A stretch of DNA of 14,807 nucleotides, from contig PMZS01000383.1 in NCBI GenBank assembly GCA_003170115.1, positions 1 through 14,807 of the forward strand, written 5' to 3'. The translations under genes and the position numbers were made by a program. Source of the DNA: Spirochaetaceae bacterium (GTDB taxonomy: Bacteria > Spirochaetota > Spirochaetia > SZUA-6 > Fen-1364). The notes beneath the pieces are model-generated. The model saw only the letters and a program-made list of their open reading frames with translations. It had not been told where the DNA came from and did no database searches. Below, in pieces: positions 7,570 to 14,101 of the stretch. Numbering within the stretch: position 1 is the first letter of the stretch; each line of letters begins with the position of its first letter.

Positions 7570-8649
7570 TCAAGGCTCCTTTCCAGCTATTTCAGAAATC
7601 ACGGATTCAAAGCGATCATCAAGGGCTGCAAGCTGATCCCGGTAGTTTTCGAACGCCCGATGTGCAATTCTTTTCCGCGACTCCTCGTCGCGGAGGTACA
7701 ATTTCGCTTGATCAACGAGGCTTCTCCCCTCCCAGTCAAAAGGGACGTACGTTTCCAGGGGCCGGAAAATGTCGGGCCATGTTTCCAGGTGCGACATATC
7801 CGGCTTGAGGAGGAGCGAGCCGGCGCGCACAGTCTCGAAGTCCCGAAGGCAAAGCTCCCCCCAGCCGAACGGACTCAGGGTGATTCGTGAATGCGCGATC
7901 TCGAAATTGAAGCGCCGCTGCGACACTTCGCCGACAAGGAAATCCGTGTCCCCGTTGATCCGCTCGAGGATGAGCTTGCGCTGCTGTGCGATCGAGGGAC
8001 GCCGGACAAGTCCAATGCGTGCGTGGACAGGAAACAGTCCCTTGTTTGATGCCACGGGATCGGCGAGCGCCTTGGCGGCGCCGTAGAACAGCTTCGATGC
8101 CGCGAAACCGAAGGCCAAAGAGCTGGCGACGCCCACGCGCTGGCGGAGCTTGCCACGTGGGTAGTCGCCGACGCCGATGTTCCACGACAGCCGCAGTTTT
8201 GCCAGCTGCTCTGGCCGCGACTCGATGGGCCGCTCCCGGTGATCGGGGTCGGTTACGTTGTATTTCCTATGGAAAAAGTCAGAATACAGCTCTTTCCCGT
8301 AGAGGGGTCGGCCATACACGGAACGATCGCGAAAAAGGGCCTTCGAATAGAACAGGTCCACATGGGGGAGCACCTGCAGGCGAGGGATCCCTCCGCCGGC
8401 ATCATCGTGGAAAAAGGCGAAACGCTTGTAACGCGCGCGAAGCCTGCGCAAGAGATCTTCGTTCACGCAATCCGGCTTGATGAAGAACCGCACCATGATC
8501 AGGACGTCGTTGCGATCGCGCGTCAGGCACCACTCGGGAGAGCTCGTGAAGGTGAAACGGCGCGGATGCCGCGAGAACAGGAACGGCCGCAGTGAGTGAA
8601 AGCAACTGATCCGATCGTGGATTGCGAGGACAGTGATGCCGTTCGTCAT
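7570..8649 (-). CDS. Probable GT-B glycosyltransferase of unassigned family
   Basis: A 359-residue protein I cannot place in a named family. The last third resembles the donor-binding half of GT-B enzymes of the CgeB/exostosin-like kind: ITLSPFGWGELCLRDFE (256-272) followed by AGSLLLKPDMSHLETWPDI (276-294) and ETYVPFDW (299-306). No signal peptide or membrane segment is evident. The N-terminal half contains an HDDAGGG segment (81-87) and a basic middle part. The ATG at 8649 has no clear ribosome site, unlike most genes here. It lies head to head with the only plus-strand gene (44 bases between starts), and its TGA is 5 bases before the CDP-alcohol phosphatidyltransferase remnant. Role in the polysaccharide pathway is inferred from position. 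Confidence 0.7.
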   Translation of the reverse strand: MTNGITVLAIHDRISCFHSLRPFLFSRHPRRFTFTSSPEWCLTRDRNDVLIMVRFFIKPDCVNEDLLRRLRARYKRFAFFHDDAGGGIPRLQVLPHVDLFYSKALFRDRSVYGRPLYGKELYSDFFHRKYNVTDPDHRERPIESRPEQLAKLRLSWNIGVGDYPRGKLRQRVGVASSLAFGFAASKLFYGAAKALADPVASNKGLFPVHARIGLVRRPSIAQQRKLILERINGDTDFLVGEVSQRRFNFEIAHSRITLSPFGWGELCLRDFETVRAGSLLLKPDMSHLETWPDIFRPLETYVPFDWEGRSLVDQAKLYLRDEESRKRIAHRAFENYRDQLAALDDRFESVISEIAGKEP

Positions 8650-8693
8650 TGCTGCGGCTTGATGGCAGATTGGATGTCGAATATCATGTTGGC
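8650..8693. other. 44-base divergent spacer between the two oppositely oriented transferase genes
   Basis: This is the only head-to-head junction in the window and the only place where both directions could start. I saw no convincing -35/-10 pair for either strand, no palindrome and no strong Shine-Dalgarno for either gene. Promoters, if present, must be weak or lie inside the neighbouring coding sequences. Confidence 0.5.
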
Positions 8694-9809
8694 ATGGAAC
8701 GCAGGAACGGCCTGCCGAGAATCGGGATCTTCACGAAGCAGCTCGACAACTGGACGTCCGGCTCGGGGCATCACCTGAACGAGATCCTGAACGCTGCCCT
8801 GGATCTGAACAACAACCGTTTTACTTTCACCTTCATCCATTACCGTCCGAGCGAAAACCAGATCTACAAGCGCGTCCGCGAGCTTGTCGTGCCCAGGAAT
8901 CCCATCCGCGCAGCTATGGTCTTGCGGCGCGAGCGATTTGACATAGTGCACTACACGCCCCTGACCATATATGCGCCGATCTGGGGCATTCCATCACGGA
9001 AGGTCGCGACGATTCATGGAGCGGAGCAGTTTCACGTCCCCCAGTTCTACGGCAGGGCGGAGCTTGCCCACGAGCGGCTCATTGTCCCGCTCTACGCCCG
9101 GCGCATGGATCGGATCGTAACGGTGTCGGAAACAAGCGCCAGCTTTTTCGTCAAGCGCTTTGGGATTCCGCGTGACAGAGTGCTCGTCTGCTACAACGGT
9201 CTTTCAGCGCTGTACCGGGTTCTCCCGAAAGGCGAGGTTACTGCGCCGGACCGATGCGGCGTGGCGCGGCCCTACATCCTTCACGTCAGCCGGTTCTCCG
9301 AACGCAAGAATCCATGGACCCTTCTGGAGGCATTCGCTCGCTTCGTCCGGGAATACGAAGCGCCCCACCACCTGGTCTGTGCGGGTGGTGGATGGGGAGA
9401 CAAGAAAGTCGCGAATCGGGCGAGCGCCCTCGGAATCACCGGACGTTTCATCGCTCCGGGTTTCATACCCGAACACGACGTTGCGCAGCTCATGAACGCG
9501 GCGGACGCCTTTGTCTTTCCCTCTTTCGCGGAGGGATTTGGTATGCCCAATATCGAGGCCATGGCATGTGGCTGCCCGGTGATCACGACGCCGGGCTTCG
9601 CGATCCGTGAAATCGTCGGGGACGCGGCCTTCATCGTGGAAGATCCATATGATGTCGTCGCCCTCTCAGAGGCGATGCACGATGTCATTGCCGATGAGCA
9701 GCTTCGAGCCCGCCTGGTCGAGCGCGGTGCCGCGCACATTTCACTTTTTTCGTGGACCCGAAGCGCGCAGCGTCTCCTCTCCATGTATGAAGAGCTCTGC
9801 CATGCCTGA
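8694..9809 (+). CDS. Glycosyltransferase family 4 (GT-B fold), the only plus-strand gene
   Basis: Probable retaining glycosyltransferase of 371 residues. The N-terminal half begins MERRNGLPRIGIFTKQL and contains HHLNEIL (26-32), FDIVHYTPLTIYAP (82-95) and KVATIHGAEQF (103-113). The hinge and donor half show YILHVSRFSERKNPWTLLEAF (194-214), followed by FPSFAEGFGMPNIEAMACG (275-293), the EX7E motif with E280 and E288, then the PVITT loop. Arrangement and length match mannosyl/rhamnosyl-type GT4 enzymes, but the donor cannot be fixed. The ATG at 8694 was chosen since it begins just before the first beta strand. A TTG at 8649 would add 15 residues with no family support. The stop is 7 bases from the stop of the convergent nucleotidyltransferase remnant. 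Confidence 0.88.
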   Translation: MERRNGLPRIGIFTKQLDNWTSGSGHHLNEILNAALDLNNNRFTFTFIHYRPSENQIYKRVRELVVPRNPIRAAMVLRRERFDIVHYTPLTIYAPIWGIPSRKVATIHGAEQFHVPQFYGRAELAHERLIVPLYARRMDRIVTVSETSASFFVKRFGIPRDRVLVCYNGLSALYRVLPKGEVTAPDRCGVARPYILHVSRFSERKNPWTLLEAFARFVREYEAPHHLVCAGGGWGDKKVANRASALGITGRFIAPGFIPEHDVAQLMNAADAFVFPSFAEGFGMPNIEAMACGCPVITTPGFAIREIVGDAAFIVEDPYDVVALSEAMHDVIADEQLRARLVERGAAHISLFSWTRSAQRLLSMYEELCHA

Positions 9810-9816
9810 TTTGATG

Positions 9817-10450
9817 TCACCCCTGGTATCGAGCCCAGGCTTTGCGCAAGTCCTCGATGGAATCTATCTCCATTGCGGCAAATTCCGTTGTCTCGACGAT
9901 ATGGAACCTCGTGCCGTTTTGGATCATCTCCTTGAAGGACGCCTGGTAGAACTCGTTTTCACGCCCTTCAGTGGTTATCCTCTTGAAAAGGGTCCTGGAT
10001 AATTCCTGACGGACCAGGTCGGAAAAGATTTCAATCCCGATTGATTCCCCTGCTGCCCGTGCCGGGTCGATCTCCTTGCCAATGCCCTCCATCCAGCATT
10101 TAGCCCACCAACTTGGGAGAAAAAAGAATATCGCTGTCCAGGAGCAGGAAAGACCCGGTGACTGCCTTCTCCGCCAGCAGCAAGTAATATGCGTTGTTCG
10201 TTTCCGCGTAACGAGCGTTCGTGATCCAGGTCACCCGGAGAATCGGATATTTATCCTCGACCAACTTCCTGATCATCGCGCCCCTGTAGCCGGTGACGAC
10301 GACGAAATCCATGAGACCAGACTGCGTCAACGCGTCCAGTGCCCTCTCGAGAATCGATCTCCCGCCGACATCCAGAAGGCATTTCGGGCGGGAATCCGTC
10401 AATGGACGCAGTCTCTGAGCACTTCCCGCTGCCAGAAGGACCACCTGCAC
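9817..10450 (-). pseudogene. LicC-like sugar/alcohol-phosphate nucleotidyltransferase, broken by internal deletion
   Basis: Remnant of a CTP-type nucleotidyltransferase. The N-terminal frame, GTG at 10450, gives MQVVLLAAGSAQRLRPLTD, RPKCLLDVGG, VVVTGYRG, ETNNAYYLL and LLLDSDILFSPKLVG, then stops at TAA (10102-10100). The C-terminal part resumes at once in another frame as GIGKEIDPARAAGESIGIEIF and ends with FAAMEIDSIEDLRKAW before TGA at 9819-9817. Compared with LicC, where I recall roughly 35-40 residues between the DAD metal site and the equivalent of DPARAAGESIGIE, only about a dozen remain here. A deletion of roughly 25-35 codons plus frame change is inferred. The gene is 3 bases after the PLP-enzyme remnant, with GGGGGTGA as ribosome site. 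Confidence 0.8.
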
Positions 10451-10453
10451 ATT

Positions 10454-11480
10454 TCACCCCCTGTTGCGCAGCAGGTCTTTCATGACCTCTATCAGGAGGT
10501 GGTTCTGCTCCCGGGTCCCAATGGACATGCGGATGCAGTTTTCGAACGCTGGCTCTGAGAGAAACCTGATGACGAAGCCCCGGAGGGGGAGCTTCTCTTT
10601 CAGGAGCGCGTAGTCGTCCGGCGCCAGCCCTGAGAGAATGAAGTTTGCTCAGGTGCGGAAAGGCCTGAACCCCATCGCGAGGAGCTCCTCGAAGAACAGC
10701 CGGCCGTCCTCGATGATCATCGTGGCCTTTTCCCTGTAGTAAGCCTCCGATTCCTTGTCGAATGCCGCGAACAGCATCTCCTCCGAAGTCCTGTTGAACC
10801 CGAGGTAGATGCTCTTGTAGGTTGCATAAGTCTCCCAGGCCTTTTCCAAGAAACGCGAATCCGATTCGAAGACCCGCAAGGGCGTAGTACTTCGACAGAG
10901 TCCTGAGAAGGATGAAGTTTTTGTGCTCGTGGACTTCCTTCTCGGGAAATGCCTGGGCTCCAAATCCCCAGTATGCTTCGTCGAGCACGAACAAGGTGGA
11001 TGGGTCCTTGGCGGCAAGGTACTTCTTCATGCGATCCACCGACAGGAAGTTCCCCGTCGGATTGCTCGGGGAGGCAATGATAAAAAGCCGCGGCTTTGTT
11101 TTCAGAATCGCGTAAGTTTCCTCGTCGTCGAAATCCCAGCTGTCGGCCTCCTCCTTCATGTGGTACTCGGCCATTTTCGCGCCCACTTCGGCGACGATAT
11201 GCTTATAGTACCACCACGACATGTCCGTAAGCGCAATGGTCGAGGATGGTTTCACTGCCCAGTGAATGATCTGTTTGAGCAGATCCTCCGCGCCGTACTC
11301 GACAATCACGTCGTCTGGGTTGACTCCATATTGCTCAGCAATGCGGCTCTTGATACGACGGGGATAATCGCGGGAGTAGGCGGAGAAGTACTCCATGGTC
11401 ATGTTTCGCATGACGTCGTGGCACTTGGGAGACGGGCCATAGTTGTTCTCGTTACGGTCCATGATGATCATTCGTTCCAC
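10454..11480 (-). pseudogene. HisC-like PLP-dependent aminotransferase/decarboxylase, broken by frameshift and stop codon
   Basis: Fold-type I PLP enzyme of the histidinol-phosphate aminotransferase (HisC/CobD) family. From the GTG at 11480 it reads MDRNENNYGPSP (7-18), ASPSNPTGNF (136-145), VLDEAYWGF (165-173) and LLRTLSKYYALAGLRIGF (191-208), with K197 as the PLP Lys. After GFAFL the frame slips at a run of four T (plus strand 10842-10845). Treating it as three restores AWETYATYKSIYLGFNR. A TGA at 10651-10649 then interrupts the segment GFRPFRT-stop-ANFILSGL. The last part, IRFLSEPAFEN, ends at 10456-10454. About 342 codons in all, the normal length. The family includes aminotransferases and phospho-amino-acid decarboxylases, so the reaction is open. 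Its neighbour is the nucleotidyltransferase remnant. Confidence 0.85.
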
Positions 11481-11483
11481 AGT

Positions 11484-12677
11484 TCAGCTCCTCCTCGCTT
11501 GGTCATCTTTGGCTTTTTTGAGCTCGGCGACGCGTGTCCCTATTGCCCGCTCCCAGGCTTCCGGCCAATCGAACACAAAGCTCGCGCGCCGCTCACTGCA
11601 GAGCTGGCGCAAGCTCTGGTAGAATGCAGGTTCGCAGACACAGCGTTCGATGCGATCAGCGATCGCTTGAGCATCCATCGGAGGGAAGAGGAGATCGTCG
11701 TAGCGCAGTTGATCGGGAATCCCCCCGACTCGGCTTCCGATTACCGGCGTTCCGACGTGGAGCGCCTCGAGGACTGAATTCGGATAGCTGTCGAAAAGCG
11801 AGGGCACGACGAGCAAGTCCGTGTCTTTCAGCACCGGGAACGGATCGGCAACCTTTCCCCGCAGCGAAACCATCTCCGACAACCCCTGCCGGGAAAGCAG
11901 CGCGCCAAGCTCCTTGAGCCGCTCGCCGGGGCCGCATATCTCGAACCGAAGGTCTCCGTGCCCGCGTGAGCGCAGGATGCGTGCGGCCTCGACCAGGTAG
12001 TCCACACCCTTCCGCTGCCCGAGAGTCCCCATGAAAGCAATTCGCTTCACCGCCGTTGAGCTGTTGACCTCCGCGCACTCGGCTCTGAATCGCGGGCCCG
12101 TTATGTCCCCCGGGACGATCACGACCCGCTCCCTCGGAATTGCTACACGAGAACGGAAGTCCTCCAGATCGTACGCACTCTGAAATACAACCAGATCCGC
12201 GAGGCGCGCTATGCGCCGCTCATCCAGCATCGCCTTCGCCATCCGTGGAAGAAGGCTGAGGCGCCGAACTGGCATTCGGCGCGCCTCCGCTGAAAATGCC
12301 AGCGCAGCTCGTACTCCATTGGATCGATGAGCGTACACAAGTATTGTTTTCAAAGCACGCGCGAGGACCTTCCCCGCCGCGAGGTGCGTCTCGCCAAATA
12401 CTACCACCGCGTCGGAACTACCGATCCGATGGAGCAAGCCTGCAACCTCTTTCTCTGCAGCCGCCGCAAAAATCCATGATGCAGGAGGAAAGCCGTTGCG
12501 CCGGTAGACAACTGGCCTGCGCAGAGGTTCGAAAAACAACGGGTTGTACTGCAGGAAGCTGTTCAGAAGCACATGAACATGGTGCCCGCGGCGCGCGAGG
12601 CCCTCCATGAGCTCGATATAACGTGTGTGACCGCCCGTCCTGAACTCACGATTATAGAAAACCCCGAGAATGATCAC
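11484..12677 (-). CDS. Glycosyltransferase family 4 (GT-B fold)
   Basis: Probable retaining glycosyltransferase of 397 residues. The N-terminal part reads MIILGVFYNREFRTGGHTRY (1-20), with the glycine-rich acceptor-side loop. The C-terminal donor half has IAFMGTLGQRKGVDYLVEAA (213-232), ICGPGERL (247-254) and PSLFDSYPNSVLEALHVGTP (292-311), where D296 and E304 take the EX7E positions (Asp in place of the first Glu, a common variant). The GTG at 12677 overlaps the rmlD stop as GTGA and has GAGG nine bases upstream. A TTG at 12734 would add 19 residues that only cover rmlD sequence, so I reject it. Downstream, the broken PLP-enzyme gene starts four bases after the stop. Confidence 0.9.
   Translation of the reverse strand: MIILGVFYNREFRTGGHTRYIELMEGLARRGHHVHVLLNSFLQYNPLFFEPLRRPVVYRRNGFPPASWIFAAAAEKEVAGLLHRIGSSDAVVVFGETHLAAGKVLARALKTILVYAHRSNGVRAALAFSAEARRMPVRRLSLLPRMAKAMLDERRIARLADLVVFQSAYDLEDFRSRVAIPRERVVIVPGDITGPRFRAECAEVNSSTAVKRIAFMGTLGQRKGVDYLVEAARILRSRGHGDLRFEICGPGERLKELGALLSRQGLSEMVSLRGKVADPFPVLKDTDLLVVPSLFDSYPNSVLEALHVGTPVIGSRVGGIPDQLRYDDLLFPPMDAQAIADRIERCVCEPAFYQSLRQLCSERRASFVFDWPEAWERAIGTRVAELKKAKDDQARRS
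11488..11495 (-). promoter_or_regulatory. Strong Shine-Dalgarno (AGGAGG/GGAG) of the HisC-like remnant
   Basis: AGGAGGAG in the coding sense lies just inside the end of the upstream glycosyltransferase, its last GGAG seven bases from the GTG at 11480. It picks GTG over the ATG codons at 11471 and 11462. An intact ribosome site on a broken gene suggests recent loss. Confidence 0.75.
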
Positions 12678-13552
12678 GCGGCACTTCCTCGCTGCACCCT
12701 CTCTTCCATGAACCGAGCGAGACTTTTGCGCCAATCGGGTATTTCAAGGCCAAAGGTCCGAACTATTTTCTCTTTTGACAGAATTGAAAAGGCGGGTCTC
12801 CGTGCCTTGCTGGGGAATAGCGCGGATTCGATCGGATTGATGATGCAGTCCCTTGCCAGAAGGCCCTTGGCTCGGGCAAGACGGTGAATCTCGCGAGCAT
12901 ACTCGTACCATGTCGTGTCACCCGCCGACGTGTAGTGATACGTCCCGTACAGATCCTTTCCAGAACGGATAATCGCGGCAATGGCAGCGGCAAGATCTCG
13001 AACCCAGGTCGGGCTGCCGCGCTGATCGCTTACCACTTGCAGGTTTTCGCGCTCGGACATCAGTTTCAGAATCGTGTCAACGAAATTTGTACCTCCTTGC
13101 CCGTACAGCCAGGCAGTTCGAATGATGTATGACCGGGAGCAATTCTCCCGCACCATCAACTCTCCTGCAAACTTTGTCGTTCCGTAGACATTCAACGGCG
13201 CCGCGTGATCTTCCTCCCGGTACGGCCGCGTACTCTTCCCGTCGAAAACATAGTCGGTCGAAATGTGTAGGAGAGGAGCATCGCGCGCCGCGGCGAGCTC
13301 GGCAAGGTTCTTCGCGCCTTCGGCGTTTATCGCGTAGGCCAGATTTCCTTCCGTTTCGGCCTTGTCCACCGCTGTATATCCGGCACAATTGACGATCCAA
13401 TTGAACTGAAGATTCTGGATGTATTCGCTGAGCGCCGGGCGCGACGTGATATCTACCTCACGGTCGCTTCCTATCCAATCAATGCCGGAGGCCCGAAATA
13501 TCTCCGAGACCTCGCGTCCAAGCATCCCGGATGCCCCAACGAGCCAGATCAT
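12674..13552 (-). CDS. rmlD: dTDP-4-dehydrorhamnose reductase
   Basis: Last step of dTDP-L-rhamnose synthesis, an NAD(P)H-dependent reduction of the 4-keto group. The 292-residue protein has VGASGMLGREV (5-15), NCAGYTAVDKAE (55-66), STDYVFDG (98-105), NVYGTTK (121-127, with Y123 and K127 as the catalytic pair), RTAWLYG (145-151), DQRGSPTW (176-183) and RRPAFSIL (251-258), all typical. The ATG at 13552 overlaps the rmlC stop as ATGA and has AAGG seven bases upstream. The overlap with rmlC is consistent with the two acting in sequence. Assignment is firm. Confidence 0.97.
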   Translation of the reverse strand: MIWLVGASGMLGREVSEIFRASGIDWIGSDREVDITSRPALSEYIQNLQFNWIVNCAGYTAVDKAETEGNLAYAINAEGAKNLAELAAARDAPLLHISTDYVFDGKSTRPYREEDHAAPLNVYGTTKFAGELMVRENCSRSYIIRTAWLYGQGGTNFVDTILKLMSERENLQVVSDQRGSPTWVRDLAAAIAAIIRSGKDLYGTYHYTSAGDTTWYEYAREIHRLARAKGLLARDCIINPIESALFPSKARRPAFSILSKEKIVRTFGLEIPDWRKSLARFMEERVQRGSAA

Positions 13553-14088
13553 TGCAGATCCTTGAGAGGGGGAAGAGACGCATCTCTAGCTGAGACCCTG
13601 ACATTTCGAACCGGCCATTGGATCCCAAGGTCCGGATCGTTCCACCTCACTCCTCCCTCGCTCTCCTGCCTGTATTCGCGGGAGCACTTGTAGAGAAGCT
13701 CCGCGCCCTCGGACAGGGCGACGAAGCCGTGAGCGAAGCCTTCCGGTATATAAAGCATTCGATAGTTTGCGACCGCGAGTTCCAGGCCGTACCATTGGCC
13801 GAAGCTCGCCGATCCGGGACGAAGATCAACCACCACATCCCAGACAGAGCCCGCCACCACGCGAACGAGCTTCGCCTGCTGGTGCGGGGCGCGTTGAAAA
13901 TGCAGGCCGCGTACGACTCCTGCCGCCGACAAGGAATGATTGTCCTGGACAAAATCGACACGGATGCCTTGTGATGCGAAGTCGGAAGCCCTGTAGCTCT
14001 CGAAGAAGAATCCCCGGTCGTCAGTGAACACACGCGGTTCGACTAGAAAAAGACCTTCGATCGGCAGAGATATGAACCTCAAGGACAC
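13549..14088 (-). CDS. rmlC: dTDP-4-dehydrorhamnose 3,5-epimerase
   Basis: Cupin-fold epimerase acting at C3 and C5 of dTDP-4-keto-6-deoxyglucose, before RmlD. From the GTG at 14088 it is 179 residues, the family's usual size. It begins MSLRFISLPIEGLFLVEPRV, then has DDRGFFFESY (23-32), VQDNHSLSAAGVVRGLHFQ (47-65, with H63 as the catalytic base), QAKLVRVVAGSVWDVVVDLR (71-90, K73), YIPEGFAHGF (113-122), LLYKCSREY (131-139, Y133) and SARDASLP (166-173, with D170 as partner of H63). The open frame continues upstream into the dehydrogenase gene, but GAGG with six-base spacing and the conserved N-terminus fix the GTG as start. Confidence 0.96.
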   Translation of the reverse strand: MSLRFISLPIEGLFLVEPRVFTDDRGFFFESYRASDFASQGIRVDFVQDNHSLSAAGVVRGLHFQRAPHQQAKLVRVVAGSVWDVVVDLRPGSASFGQWYGLELAVANYRMLYIPEGFAHGFVALSEGAELLYKCSREYRQESEGGVRWNDPDLGIQWPVRNVRVSARDASLPPLKDLQ

Positions 14089-14094
14089 GCCGGG

Positions 14095-14098
14095 CCTC
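14095..14098 (-). promoter_or_regulatory. Shine-Dalgarno (GAGG) that fixes the rmlC GTG start
   Basis: GAGG, within AAAGAGG in the coding sense, lies six bases before the GTG at 14088 and at the end of the upstream dehydrogenase gene. It supports a 179-residue RmlC and rejects the longer open frame to 14232. Confidence 0.75.
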
Positions 14099-14101
14099 TT
14101 T

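Noticed and set aside
8669..8686. TTGATG ... ATATCA as a promoter for the plus-strand glycosyltransferase
   Set aside because: The -10 match is poor and lies within about ten bases of the ATG, leaving no leader. Chance is a sufficient explanation.
9820..9840. CCTGG/CCAGG inverted repeat as a terminator between the convergent genes
   Set aside because: The stem is only five bases, lies inside the nucleotidyltransferase remnant, and has no T run after it on either strand.
10649..10651. TGA inside the HisC-like gene as a recoded codon (selenocysteine or Trp)
   Set aside because: Most genes in the window end in TGA, so it is a normal stop here. The same gene also has a frameshift, and HisC-like enzymes have no known selenocysteine at this position.
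10923..11777. Plus-strand open frame of 284 codons spanning two minus-strand genes
   Set aside because: It is antisense to the HisC-like remnant and the glycosyltransferase, both recognisable by motif. The frame is long only because of base composition.
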